From positions 163,315-227,314 of the forward strand of contig CAYGSD010000006.1 in NCBI GenBank assembly GCA_964352625.1: DNA of 64,000 bases, written 5' to 3'. The DNA comes from JAAEPI01 sp964352625 (GTDB lineage Bacteria > Bacteroidota > Bacteroidia > Cytophagales > Cyclobacteriaceae). Positions within the stretch are counted from its first letter, which is position 1. Each line of letters starts with the position of its first letter. This document shows, in pieces, positions 1 through 8,836 of the stretch. A model generated the notes under the pieces. It was given only the letters and a program-made list of their open reading frames with translations. It was not told the DNA's origin and did no database searches. Both the position numbers and the translations under genes were made by a program.

Positions 1-2
1 GA

Positions 3-746
3 GCAATTCTCGCTGATGCAGATCTGATCTATCGTGAGCCATCATCAACCCCTCTCAAGCCTACCGAAAGAGTAGATCTGGTATCAATGGCTCCTCTTCA
101 GGTCAAAACCATTTTGAATGAAGACCCGAGACTATTCGATAAGGTTGGTACTGTACTCATCGGTGGAGCCGAATTGGACCAAAAAATTCGCCAACGCTTG
201 AGTACCAACAGCACCCGATTCTTCCAGACATTCGGAATGACAGAGACTGCCTCCAATGTAGCCTTGAGGTCAATGAACGAAGAATTTTATCAATTCATAG
301 GAGACACCAAATTTTCATTGGATGAACGTGAGTGCCTGGCTCTTAGCGGAACAGTCACCAATAATGAAGTGATACAAACAAATGACATAGTGAAGTTAGT
401 AAGTAATGGATTTACTTGGAAAGGACGTGCGGATTGGGTGATTAACTCAGGTGGAATTAAACTGCACCCCGAGGTAATAGAAAAGAAAATTCACGCTGCA
501 TTTCCTGAAATAGAATCTTATATCACAAAGGTGAAAGACGAAAAATTCGGCGAAAAAGTCGTGCTGTGCTCGCAGAAACCAATCTTAGGTTTGATTAAAG
601 AAGGGCAGCTTTTGGATAAATACCAAGAGCCAAAAATCGAGATACTTTTGGAGCAATTCCCACGGACTTCTTCAGGAAAAATCAATCGAATGGAATTGCA
701 AAGTCTTGCAGAATCAAACGTCCGAATTATTGGTAAAATGCCCTAA
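3..746 (+). CDS. menE: o-succinylbenzoate-CoA ligase, C-terminal part
   Basis: The reading frame is open from base 3, so the gene starts before the window; 247 residues are visible. It is the C-terminal half of an ANL-superfamily adenylating enzyme. The core motif FGMTETAS lies at about visible residues 77-84, NSGGIKLHPEVIE follows in the hinge/C-lobe region, and SSGKINR near the end carries the conserved A10 lysine. The short C-lobe and the phrase MAPLQV fit MenE, which makes o-succinylbenzoyl-CoA for menaquinone in the cytoplasm. Another small acyl-CoA ligase is possible because the N-terminal half and the upstream men genes are out of view. Confidence 0.82.
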   Translation, partial: AILADADLIYREPSSTPLKPTERVDLVSMAPLQVKTILNEDPRLFDKVGTVLIGGAELDQKIRQRLSTNSTRFFQTFGMTETASNVALRSMNEEFYQFIGDTKFSLDERECLALSGTVTNNEVIQTNDIVKLVSNGFTWKGRADWVINSGGIKLHPEVIEKKIHAAFPEIESYITKVKDEKFGEKVVLCSQKPILGLIKEGQLLDKYQEPKIEILLEQFPRTSSGKINRMELQSLAESNVRIIGKMP

Positions 747-801
747 ATCACGTATGTTGGTACACGAAATTTAACCTCAACCAATTAAACTCAATCGTAT
801 T

Positions 802-1146
802 ATGAAAGGAATCGGATTTATTGGAAAGCTGATGTTTGCATTAGTGATCGCATTCTTTGGAATCAACCACTTTATGAACGCCAGCACCATGGCCGGGATG
901 GTACCTGACTATTTCCCAGTCAGAGAAGTGATAGTATATCTGACCGGAGCTGCCTTGATTGCTGCTGCCGTTGCGCTCATTATCGGAAAGAAAGCCCAAT
1001 TGGCCATGACACTCCTTGGTGTCATGCTCATTCTGATAGCCGTCTTAGTTCATTTACCCGGCGGAGAAGCCTCCATGCCTAGCTTACTAAAAGACCTTGC
1101 CATGGCGGGAGCTGCTTGGTACATGGCGGCTAACATGAGTGACTGA
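802..1146 (+). CDS. DoxX-like small membrane protein
   Basis: 114 residues with four hydrophobic segments (about 5-25, 43-62, 66-85 and 92-110). The opening, with FGINHF after the first helix, and the GA-rich second helix resemble the DoxX/DoxX-like family of inner-membrane proteins, whose function is unclear in most bacteria. It follows menE after 55 bases and is closed by a terminator, so it may be the last gene of that transcript or stand alone. No catalytic motif is visible. The ATG at 802 is the only sensible start. Confidence 0.7.
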   Translation: MKGIGFIGKLMFALVIAFFGINHFMNASTMAGMVPDYFPVREVIVYLTGAALIAAAVALIIGKKAQLAMTLLGVMLILIAVLVHLPGGEASMPSLLKDLAMAGAAWYMAANMSD

Positions 1147-1172
1147 TAAGTATAAGAAGAAATATCATTATG

Positions 1173-1202
1173 AAATCCCGGAACAAGTTCGGGATTTTTT
1201 TA
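1173..1202 (+). terminator. Rho-independent terminator after the DoxX-like gene
   Basis: An 8-bp perfect stem (1173-1180 with 1190-1197) with a 9-base loop runs directly into a T tract. It separates the plus-strand genes from the converging minus-strand radical SAM gene. Confidence 0.85.
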
Positions 1203-1205
1203 TGC

Positions 1206-2264
1206 CTAAAATAAAGACCAATCTCCTCCTCTTCTAAACTGCGAGGTATCCAACGGAGCAAATGTTTTAGCTCCAAAGTACTTGGCTCTGCTCACTTGAA
1301 AGAGCTGTTTGATAATTCGGCTGTATTGCCCCTCTCCACTCATTCGCTTACCGAACCTGCGATCTTCCAGTGATCCACCATGCAGTTCCTTTATTTGATT
1401 CAGCACTTTTTCCTTTCTGTCGGGAAAGTTCTTCTCCAACCAATCCTCAAAGATGCCAGCAATCTCACCGTTCAGTCTAACCACGGTATAGCTCGCCATC
1501 TGAGCTCCCGACTCGCTTGCTTTTTTCAATAGCTCAGGGATTTCATGATGATTAAGTCCTGGTATGATCGGAGCGGTCATAATTCCCACAGGAATCCCAG
1601 CCTCGGATAGCAACTTCATAGCGGCAAACTTCTTGGCGGCACTCGCGGTTCTTGGTTCAAGAGTACGCCGTAGATTTTCATCAAGCGAGGTAATGGAGAA
1701 AATGACGTGAACCAGATTCTGTTTGTTCATTTCCTCAAGGATGTCTCGATCACGCAGAATCAAGCTGTTCTTGGTGATAATGCCAACGGGGTTTCTATGC
1801 TCCAGCATCACCTCAAGGAGCTGCCTTGTGAGCTTGTATTCCTTCTCTATCGGCTGGTAGCAATCCGTATTGCCGCTGAGCATAATTACTCCCGGCTTAT
1901 ATCCCTTCTTTTGAAAAGCTTTTCGCAGGAGCTCAGGTGCATTCATTTTCACCACAAGCTTTGATTCAAAATCAAGTCCCGCGCTAAAACCCCAATACTG
2001 ATGCGACTCACGTGCGTAGCAATAGACGCACCCGTGCTCACACCCTTGATACGGGTTGACTGAATAAGCTCCCGGCACATCAGGGCTGATGTATTCGCTG
2101 ATGATTTTTTTCGGATGCTCTTGAAAAATTTGGATTGGAGGCTTGCCTGTAAAATTTGGCTCGTCCATTCCGTCCAAATATTCGTCATCAAGTTTCAGAG
2201 AAGAGAACTTGTTCTTTGGGTTGTATTGCGCACCTTTTCCCTTGAAATAATTGTCCTCACTCAC
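1206..2264 (-). CDS. PA0069-family radical SAM protein (SplB-like)
   Basis: 352 residues. The radical SAM cysteines are Cys75, Cys79 and Cys82 (CEHGCVYC), set in NPYQGCEHGCVYCYAR, the signature of the PA0069/Rv2578c family related to spore photoproduct lyase. The enzyme should hold a 4Fe-4S cluster and cleave S-adenosylmethionine; the substrate is not known. The GTG start at 2264 overlaps the end of the upstream rhomboid gene by 8 bases, which suggests translational coupling. The next Met in frame (residue 33) would remove a conserved-looking leader, so GTG is preferred. Confidence 0.85.
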   Translation of the reverse strand: MSEDNYFKGKGAQYNPKNKFSSLKLDDEYLDGMDEPNFTGKPPIQIFQEHPKKIISEYISPDVPGAYSVNPYQGCEHGCVYCYARESHQYWGFSAGLDFESKLVVKMNAPELLRKAFQKKGYKPGVIMLSGNTDCYQPIEKEYKLTRQLLEVMLEHRNPVGIITKNSLILRDRDILEEMNKQNLVHVIFSITSLDENLRRTLEPRTASAAKKFAAMKLLSEAGIPVGIMTAPIIPGLNHHEIPELLKKASESGAQMASYTVVRLNGEIAGIFEDWLEKNFPDRKEKVLNQIKELHGGSLEDRRFGKRMSGEGQYSRIIKQLFQVSRAKYFGAKTFAPLDTSQFRRGGDWSLF

Positions 2265-2805
2265 GGGTCTGGAACTTTCTCATCGTAAACGCCGCAACTA
2301 CACCGCTAATGGCACCAAACACGTGAGATTCCCAGCTGATTCTTGCATCGAAGGGGAATACCGTGTAGACCAACCCTCCGTAAAGTAGAATGACCATGGC
2401 CGAAATCACCAGAGATCGAACATTCCTTCTGAACAACCCAAAGGAGATCAAAAAGAAGGCAAGGCCATAAACAAGACCGCTCGCTCCAATGTGATAAAAA
2501 GGGCGGCCAAATACCCAAACCAGAATGTTGGTGAAAAAGTAGCACTGAAGGAAAACCCGGATGGCAATAAGTGGATAGAAATAAAACAGGATGCCGGCCA
2601 GAATTAAGAAAGGAAGCGTGTTTGACAAAATATGCCCAGCCGATCCGTGCACTAAAGGAGCCATAATGAGTCCCATGAGTCCTTGCAACTTCAAGGGATA
2701 AATTCCCAAAAATCCGAGATCAACACCAAGGTAAAACTGGATTGAAAAGGTGGCCCACATCAAGAAAACAAAGCGCATGGGAAAAAGTAGACTACTTCGG
2801 ATCAT
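2257..2805 (-). CDS. rhomboid family intramembrane serine protease
   Basis: 182 residues from the ATG at 2805, with about six membrane segments. The rhomboid signature is complete: the HGSAGHILSN motif in the second segment (two His and an Asn), the catalytic Ser109 in GASG, and His161 in SWESHVFGAISG. It should cleave transmembrane helices in the inner membrane; its substrates cannot be told. A longer in-frame start at 2868 is rejected because it lies inside the terminator hairpin of the gene upstream. The 3' end overlaps the radical SAM gene by 8 bases. Confidence 0.88.
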   Translation of the reverse strand: MIRSSLLFPMRFVFLMWATFSIQFYLGVDLGFLGIYPLKLQGLMGLIMAPLVHGSAGHILSNTLPFLILAGILFYFYPLIAIRVFLQCYFFTNILVWVFGRPFYHIGASGLVYGLAFFLISFGLFRRNVRSLVISAMVILLYGGLVYTVFPFDARISWESHVFGAISGVVAAFTMRKFQTRE

Positions 2806-2852
2806 TGCAGGCAAGTTGAATATTCTTTGACAGAAATCACATTTTAAGCAAC

Positions 2853-2882
2853 AAAAAAGCCATTCCAAAAAGTCGGAATGGC
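2853..2882 (-). terminator. Rho-independent terminator, minus strand
   Basis: Perfect 8-bp inverted repeat (2859-2866 with 2875-2882) followed on the minus strand by six T residues. It ends the transcript of the gene at 2908-3369 and shows that the rhomboid gene must have its own promoter or be reached by read-through. Confidence 0.85.
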
Positions 2883-2907
2883 TTGAATAATTTCAGATTA
2901 CTATTTT

Positions 2908-3369
2908 CTACCAAGTGGCAGGATCCTGAAGCATTTTAAGCTCCATTAGTTTTGACTCCTCGTAGCTCACTGTCAGGAAACTCATGACCCCACCGGAAGC
3001 TTCCGCTATCTTTTTTGCCAAATCCTTCAAGCTGGCATGCAGCTTCACCGCGAATGCTCTATCCACCTTCTTCAGGATAAAATTCAATTTTCTAAGCTCA
3101 CGAATAATGGCCGTTGTACGTTCCTCCGTTCCTCCCGGTAATTCGGCAATCAACTTTTCAAAATCTCTGTTGAAATCTACCTTCTTATAGTATTCGCTGA
3201 GTTGCTCTCTTGATCGAGTTTGTCTGTTATTCGCAATGTCAATAGCCTCTCTTCTCTCCGACTTATCTATGTCTCCGTCAGCGCCCGCAATCAGGATCGC
3301 AACATAAATAGGTGCTTTCATAAGCACGTCAACTTCATCTTCCCTGAGTTTCTCAAATTCCTTAATCAT
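2908..3369 (-). CDS. conserved hypothetical protein, TerB-like
   Basis: 153 residues, soluble, highly charged and mostly helical, with no signal peptide. The stretch ILIAGADGDIDKSERREA near residues 26-43 resembles the acidic opening of TerB/TerB-like domains, which start with a hydrophobic helix followed by an Asp-rich turn. The similarity is by eye only. It is monocistronic: a terminator follows, and the gene before it ends 42 bases upstream. The function is unknown. Confidence 0.6.
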   Translation of the reverse strand: MIKEFEKLREDEVDVLMKAPIYVAILIAGADGDIDKSERREAIDIANNRQTRSREQLSEYYKKVDFNRDFEKLIAELPGGTEERTTAIIRELRKLNFILKKVDRAFAVKLHASLKDLAKKIAEASGGVMSFLTVSYEESKLMELKMLQDPATW

Positions 3370-3411
3370 GGTTGGATATTAGTGATTGTAAATGAGCCTC
3401 GAAATTAGCGA

Positions 3412-4428
3412 TTATTCAGAAACCACCGAGTCATTTTCTGAGGTAAAAGTGAACTTCATAATAACTGGGAAATGATCAGAGATTTCGCCTGCTTCTTGAA
3501 GGACTTTCGAATAAATTGGTTGGATAAATTTCGGGTTGTATAAGATGTAATCAATCATCTGATAAGGTGCTCCTGAACTGAAGGTGAAATTTGCCTCATC
3601 AACACCTCCACCCACGTTTTTATTAGTTGCTGATGACAATCCGCTCGCAGACGTTATGGTCTTCATTGTTTTATCATAATGGCTTTCAAACCAAAGACTC
3701 GCATTAAAATCTCCGATAAGAATGACGGGCATGTCATTGGCATATCTCTCAAATAATTCCTTGACAATTACTGCCTGACTTTCTCGTGTCTCAGGATCAA
3801 ATGCCTCCAAATGAACATTCATGACTTTAACAACTCTGTCTCCAACCTGAACATCGGCGATCTGCACCAGTCTGTCCAGATAGAACTTGTTGTAGTAAAA
3901 CGGTGCATTGATTGGCTTTTGCAGCACAACAGTTTCTTCATTGCTAAGCGGATATTTTGAGAGAATGGCCTGTCCCGAAAGCATTTTTCCAAAATGATAT
4001 TTCAACGGCCAGTATGGAAACGGAACGTAGCGCTTGTCCCAGTTTACTGACCTGTAAGCCTGATGATAGCCAGCAGATAAACTATCGAGTTGGTTTCGAT
4101 TCCAAGACCTAGAAGAGGCAAAATCAATTTCCTGAAAACCGATGATGTCAGGCTTGTACTTGTGGAGTAACTCCCTGGCCTTCTCCAAATTCTCATCAAA
4201 CAATTCTTCCGGTATATCAACGGCCAGGTTGTTCTTCATGCCGCTCAGGTACCCGAGGTTGTAGGTCATGATCGTGAGGGTGTCTTTTGAAGGAGAAGCC
4301 TCTTCGAAGGTCAATATTCGCTGATACTCCTTTTCGGCAATGATGCCTGAACTAGCCCAAAAATAGAAAACAACGAAAGCCACCACCAAAAGCAGCAGTC
4401 CTCCCAAAACACATTTCAGTATTTTCAT
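3412..4428 (-). CDS. endonuclease/exonuclease/phosphatase-fold hydrolase, membrane anchored
   Basis: 338 residues: an N-terminal membrane anchor (about 5-26), then an EEP-fold domain. Conserved steps of the fold are visible: IMTYNLGY (about 53-60), the metal-binding Glu100 in GFQEIDF, HLEAFDPETR with its catalytic His, the GDFNA motif, and SDHFP (His319) near the C terminus. The family includes Mg-dependent DNases, phospholipases and phosphatases; the anchor puts the active domain outside the cytoplasm. Its ATG overlaps the stop of the SanA-like gene as ATGA, so the two are probably coupled. The substrate is unknown. Confidence 0.83.
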   Translation of the reverse strand: MKILKCVLGGLLLLVVAFVVFYFWASSGIIAEKEYQRILTFEEASPSKDTLTIMTYNLGYLSGMKNNLAVDIPEELFDENLEKARELLHKYKPDIIGFQEIDFASSRSWNRNQLDSLSAGYHQAYRSVNWDKRYVPFPYWPLKYHFGKMLSGQAILSKYPLSNEETVVLQKPINAPFYYNKFYLDRLVQIADVQVGDRVVKVMNVHLEAFDPETRESQAVIVKELFERYANDMPVILIGDFNASLWFESHYDKTMKTITSASGLSSATNKNVGGGVDEANFTFSSGAPYQMIDYILYNPKFIQPIYSKVLQEAGEISDHFPVIMKFTFTSENDSVVSE

Positions 4429-5063
4429 TTGATGTTTAGCTCCTCTTTCTCCCCGAGGAACTTCGGTTCTTTGTTTAGCACGTAAAGGTCGGCAACTGCC
4501 AGCATTCGTGCAATGGCCTCACGAAAGAGCAGCGTGGAATACGTTTTACTTTCAAAATTGGCCATGTAGGCTTGGGCATCCAGTCCATAGTAATCCGCTA
4601 TGAACATTGCCCGATACGCGTGGAATCGCTGCGTTACTATGATCACGTCCGTTTGTCCGAAAACTTCTTTGCATCGGATAATTGAATCCAGCGTACGCAA
4701 GCCGGCATAGTCCAGCGTGATGGCCTCTGCAGGAATGTCTAGCTCCTGCAATGCGGCCAGCATGTCCTTTGGCTCATTGTAATACTGCGTTCGATTATCC
4801 CCACTGACGATTATATGTTTCACCTTCCCTTCTTTGTAAAGCTCCGCTGCAGCCTTCATTCTGTCCTTAAAGAAAAGATTTTCAGCTCCCACGCGAGTGA
4901 ATTTACTGGTGCCTAAAACCAGCGCTACCTTGGCGTCATTGAGTTCTTTCTTCTCAGAAATTACTCTCGATTTGGTTTTGGAAATGATGATGATATTGGA
5001 GGATACGACACAAAGAATCCCTAGGAAAAGCAGCCACAACGTCCATTTAAAAAGTCTCTTCAT
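4425..5063 (-). CDS. SanA/YdcF (ElyC) family DUF218 protein
   Basis: 212 residues. An N-terminal transmembrane helix (about 5-22) is followed by a DUF218 domain: ALVLGTSK opens the fold, then FKDRMKAAAELYKEGK and IIVSGDN, and later VTQRFHAYRAMFIA. SanA-type proteins act in envelope integrity (vancomycin resistance at high temperature in E. coli). The ATG at 5063 begins 4 bases after the stop of trmH and directly before the membrane helix. A longer TTG-started form exists but would overlap trmH by 41 bases and add no conserved residues. Confidence 0.82.
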   Translation of the reverse strand: MKRLFKWTLWLLFLGILCVVSSNIIIISKTKSRVISEKKELNDAKVALVLGTSKFTRVGAENLFFKDRMKAAAELYKEGKVKHIIVSGDNRTQYYNEPKDMLAALQELDIPAEAITLDYAGLRTLDSIIRCKEVFGQTDVIIVTQRFHAYRAMFIADYYGLDAQAYMANFESKTYSTLLFREAIARMLAVADLYVLNKEPKFLGEKEELNIK

Positions 5064-5067
5064 CCGA

Positions 5068-5724
5068 TCAGTTTGCTCGTGCAAGGATCTTGTCGGCCTC
5101 CCGCACAATTTTTCGATACCACTCAGCCTTCAGCTCTAATTTCTCCTCATCGCTTAACGCCCAATCGGGTGAATAGTTTTTCATGAGTGTGGTGAGAATG
5201 ATCGCCGCGCTTACGGAAAGATTGAAGCTTTCTGTAAAGCCACGCATGGGAATTTGAACCAATCCATCTGCATGTTCCGCCACATGAGGAGTGATACCTA
5301 TGGCTTCAGTCCCAAAAACTATGGCCGTCTTTTTTGAGGTGTCTATATCTCCAACAGGCATTGCTCCTTCTCCTAGAGAAGTTGCAAAGATTTGATAGCC
5401 TTCTGATCGAAGCTTGGAGAACGCAGTGTCAATATTGTCCGTACTCTGCTTTTCGTTATGATGATGCAACGTGAGCCATTTCGCTGCGCCTTGGGTTATT
5501 TCAGGATTGACATGGTAATCATTCTGATTTTTGATGAAGTGCATATCCTGCAGCCCCATAATCTCGGCGGTTCGCAGCACCGCACTCACATTGTGCGGTT
5601 TATCAATGTCCTCAAAAACGAACGTCAGATGACGGGTTCGCTGATTCAAAACATTATCCACTAGAGACTGTTTGTGCTCAGAGACAAACGGGACGAGGGT
5701 TTCTATAATCTGCGATGAGTTCAA
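5068..5724 (-). CDS. trmH: TrmH/SpoU-family RNA 2'-O-methyltransferase
   Basis: 218 residues of the SPOUT fold. The three SpoU motifs are present: FEDIDKPHNVSAVLRTAE (about 37-54, with the catalytic Asn and Arg), FGTEAIGIT (about 137-145) and IPMRGFTESFNLSVSAAI (about 158-175). This is the pattern of tRNA Gm18 methyltransferase TrmH. It starts with TTG, overlapping the parC stop codon as TTGA, a layout typical of translational coupling, so a TTG start is believable here. Other rRNA-modifying SpoU enzymes are less likely, because the N-terminal L30e-like domain is missing. Confidence 0.87.
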   Translation of the reverse strand: MNSSQIIETLVPFVSEHKQSLVDNVLNQRTRHLTFVFEDIDKPHNVSAVLRTAEIMGLQDMHFIKNQNDYHVNPEITQGAAKWLTLHHHNEKQSTDNIDTAFSKLRSEGYQIFATSLGEGAMPVGDIDTSKKTAIVFGTEAIGITPHVAEHADGLVQIPMRGFTESFNLSVSAAIILTTLMKNYSPDWALSDEEKLELKAEWYRKIVREADKILARAN

Positions 5725-8330
5725 TCCTCCTTTTTATCTCCAAACAATCCCAGCTGCTTTTCCTCCTCCTCCACTTCGTTGATCACCGTGTTTTTCAGGG
5801 CCTCCAGATCGATTTCCAGTTTTGGTTCAGGCTCATCGCTTTTTCTCTCTGACTCAGCCGACTCTACTTTAACCACATTCTGAACGGGGAGTTTATTGCC
5901 AATGGCCTTCCAGCCCTTGATGTCAATCAAATTGATCAAATCGAGCTTTTTGGTCTCGTGCTTCCGTCCATCCTTATAAGTGACAACTACATCTGCATCC
6001 ACACCTTTTGAGATGAAATAGAGTTTCGAACTCCTCGCCTCTGTAACAAAAGGGAAGCGCTTATTGAGAGAATTGGTCTCAATAATGAATCGCTTCACAT
6101 AAAAATTCTTGGACTCTCCATCGTAGTGCACCGCATTGAATGTAGCATCTTCATCCAATTTGTAAATGCCCATTACATTGGCAAAATCATAGTGATTAGT
6201 TAGTTCAAAAGTGGTGGTCTCGTAGCTACCGTCCTTGTAGAAAACTACCACCAGGTCTCCTGATTGGAAGTTGCCCAGCTTTTCACCGCGCTCCTCACGG
6301 TTCAGTCTGCCCACCGTAGGATCGTACCAAATATCTACTCCTCCCAGGGTTGACTTGCCTTCTTCCTTGAGCTCAATTTTTCGGACTCCATACTTGGTTA
6401 GCGTATTTCCACCTGCTCCTCGGCCTTTGATTTCCAGTTCGGAAAAATCAAAATCAAATACCTTTTTCCTGGCCTTACTGGCTTGAGTGAGCTTCACCGT
6501 GACTATCTCTGCCTCACCATTGGGGTTTGCAGTGAAATAGAGCACCTTACCTTTTCCTCCCTTGGTCAAATCATATTCTCGATCTCTTGTGACAGAGGAA
6601 ACTTGGAATCTCTTGACATAGGATTTGCCGGATTTTCCATCTACATAGGCCATGTTGTACACCATCCGTTCGTCTCCCTTTTTGAACACGCCCGCATAGA
6701 TGATGTCCTTGCCCATAAAGACTTTGTCCTGAATTTTCTTGACCACACAAATGCCAGATTTAGTAAAAGCAATGATGTCATCTATGTCCGAACATTCTGA
6801 GACAAACTCATCCTTTTTCAATCCAAACCCGACAAAACCATCCTCACGATTCACATAAAGCTTGGCATTGTTTGCAGCTACAACCGTGGCTTTGATTGTA
6901 TCAAAATTTGTGATCTCAGTTTTTCGCTCACGTCCTTTACCGTACTTATCGAGAAGATTTTGATAATATGCAATGGCGTAATCCGTGAGGTTCGCCAAAT
7001 TGTACTCCACCTTCTCAATCTTATCCTGAAGCTCCTGAATCTGAGCTTCGACCTTACTCGTGTCAAAACGAGTGATGCTGCTCAGCGGCTTGTCTATTAA
7101 TTTCTTGTAATCTTCGTTTGTAATTTCTCGATAGAATCGCTCGAAGAAAGGCGTGAATAATTCATTCAACACCTCATAACATTTTTGTAAATCACCTGAA
7201 TTTTCATAGTCAGGGTGCTTGTACATCCCATTTTCAATGAAAATCCTGAGTAAGTCGCTGAAGAATATCTTCTCCAAAAGCTCAGCTTTTTCTATTTCCA
7301 GCTCCTGACGAAGCAAGTCAACAGTCTGAGCAACTGAAAGGTTAAGAATCTCCGAAATGGTCATGAACTGCGGCTTGTCTTCCACAATTACACAGGCATT
7401 TGGCGAAATGGAAACCTCACAATCTGTGAAGGCATAGAGCGCATCCATCGTAATATCCGGCGATGTGCCTGGCGCCAGTGTTATTGAAATCTCAACATCC
7501 TTGGCGGTATTGTCAACCACTTGCTTGATTTTGATTTTTCCTTTGTCGTTTGCTTTGACGATTGATTCAATTAAGGAGGTAGTTGTTGTTCCGTACGGAA
7601 TATCCTTGATTAAAAGTGTCTTACTGTCTTCTTCTACGATCGTAGCTCGTACGCGAACCTTACCTCCTCTTTTCCCATCGTTGTAATCGCTCACATCGAT
7701 TTTTCCTCCGGTTAGGAAGTCGGGGTAAAGCTTGGCTTTCTTTCCTTTCAGGATAGCAATGGCTGCCTGAAGAATCTCACAGAAATTGTGCGGAAGCATC
7801 TTGGTAGAAAGCCCGACAGCAATTCCCTCCACTCCCTGAGCTAAAAGCAAAGGAAATTTTACAGGAAATGTCACCGGCTCCTTCTTTCGCCCGTCATAGG
7901 AAAGCTGCCAATCGGTTGTCTGAGCGTTGAAAACTACGTCTAACGCAAACTTCGACAGTCGAGCCTCAATGTATCGTGGGGCTGCCGCAGAGTCCCCTGT
8001 GCGCACATCTCCCCAGTTTCCCTGTTGATCAATGAGCAAGTCCTTCTGTCCCAAGTTCACGATCGCGTCAGCAATGGATGCATCACCGTGCGGATGGTAC
8101 TGCATGGTGCTACCGATGATGTTGGCCACCTTGTTGTACCGTCCATCGTCCATTTCCTTCATGGCATGAAGAATACGTCGCTGTACAGGCTTAAGTCCAT
8201 CATTGATAGCCGGCACTGCCCTTTCAAGGATTACATACGAAGCATAATCCAGAAACCAGTTTTCGTACATTCCTGAAATAGGAATGGTCTTGTCATGTAG
8301 TTCGTTTTCGTCTTGATGTTCCTCTCCCAT
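5721..8330 (-). CDS. parC: DNA topoisomerase IV subunit A (GyrA/ParC family)
   Basis: 869 residues. The breakage-reunion domain begins near residue 20; the catalytic tyrosine is Tyr120 in AAPRYIEAR. The quinolone-determining stretch YHPHGDASIAD shows Ala84 where E. coli GyrA has Ser83, and Asp88 where it has Asp87. A coiled-coil arm follows (about 420-450), then a beta-pinwheel C-terminal domain and an acidic, charged tail. With ParE it decatenates chromosomes. It lies 2 bases after a small membrane-protein gene that separates it from parE. GyrA of the same genome would have a GyrA-box, which I do not see here. Confidence 0.92.
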   Translation of the reverse strand: MGEEHQDENELHDKTIPISGMYENWFLDYASYVILERAVPAINDGLKPVQRRILHAMKEMDDGRYNKVANIIGSTMQYHPHGDASIADAIVNLGQKDLLIDQQGNWGDVRTGDSAAAPRYIEARLSKFALDVVFNAQTTDWQLSYDGRKKEPVTFPVKFPLLLAQGVEGIAVGLSTKMLPHNFCEILQAAIAILKGKKAKLYPDFLTGGKIDVSDYNDGKRGGKVRVRATIVEEDSKTLLIKDIPYGTTTTSLIESIVKANDKGKIKIKQVVDNTAKDVEISITLAPGTSPDITMDALYAFTDCEVSISPNACVIVEDKPQFMTISEILNLSVAQTVDLLRQELEIEKAELLEKIFFSDLLRIFIENGMYKHPDYENSGDLQKCYEVLNELFTPFFERFYREITNEDYKKLIDKPLSSITRFDTSKVEAQIQELQDKIEKVEYNLANLTDYAIAYYQNLLDKYGKGRERKTEITNFDTIKATVVAANNAKLYVNREDGFVGFGLKKDEFVSECSDIDDIIAFTKSGICVVKKIQDKVFMGKDIIYAGVFKKGDERMVYNMAYVDGKSGKSYVKRFQVSSVTRDREYDLTKGGKGKVLYFTANPNGEAEIVTVKLTQASKARKKVFDFDFSELEIKGRGAGGNTLTKYGVRKIELKEEGKSTLGGVDIWYDPTVGRLNREERGEKLGNFQSGDLVVVFYKDGSYETTTFELTNHYDFANVMGIYKLDEDATFNAVHYDGESKNFYVKRFIIETNSLNKRFPFVTEARSSKLYFISKGVDADVVVTYKDGRKHETKKLDLINLIDIKGWKAIGNKLPVQNVVKVESAESERKSDEPEPKLEIDLEALKNTVINEVEEEEKQLGLFGDKKED

Positions 8331-8332
8331 AA

Positions 8333-8836
8333 CTAAGTCTGACTAGCTAATCTGTTTTCGTTACCAATTTTATCTCGATAATTCTGGTGTGACTTTCTTA
8401 TCAAAGCCCTAACCCTATTAAGTTCCTTATCCACAGCCGGATAATTCAGGGGATACCACATTGAGGTCTTACAGGTCACGAAACCATCATGTAAGTCCTT
8501 ATTGAAAAAATTAAATCTGTATATCCCATTCAGCGACATAATTTCCACATCCTTCACCTGCTCGAAAGGTATTTGTTCTTCAACTCCATCCTCCAGCACA
8601 TACAAATTCTCATCATCATACGATAGATTCTTCATTTGCTTGATGGTTTTCAGCGCCGATGGAAACCAATATGCTATTAGAATAACAGCGTACCCTACAC
8701 CAAATACCCACCCAATAATTGATCCGTCTAATGCCCGTCCGACTACTATAAATGCCAGAAATGCGGTTAATAAACCCATCGAAGCATACTTGTAAGTTCT
8801 GTAGAATGAAGTCGATATAGCTCGCGTCCGCTCCAC
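8333..8836 (-). CDS. small membrane protein encoded between parE and parC
   Basis: 167 residues with two hydrophobic segments (about 17-34 and 38-56), then a soluble region of about 100 residues whose alternating strands (ENLYVLEDGVEEQIPFEQV, then DVEIMSLNGIYRFNFF) look like a bacterial PH-like barrel. This is a reading by eye, not a match to a known family. The GTG start overlaps the last base of the parE stop, and the gene stops 2 bases before parC, so it is co-translated with the topoisomerase subunits. No link between its function and DNA topology is known to me. Confidence 0.7.
   Translation of the reverse strand: MERTRAISTSFYRTYKYASMGLLTAFLAFIVVGRALDGSIIGWVFGVGYAVILIAYWFPSALKTIKQMKNLSYDDENLYVLEDGVEEQIPFEQVKDVEIMSLNGIYRFNFFNKDLHDGFVTCKTSMWYPLNYPAVDKELNRVRALIRKSHQNYRDKIGNENRLASQT

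Noticed and set aside
2806..2868. Longer N terminus for the rhomboid gene (start at 2868)
   Set aside because: The start codon would lie inside a strong terminator hairpin and the extra residues are Cys-rich and unlike rhomboids; the ATG at 2805 fits.
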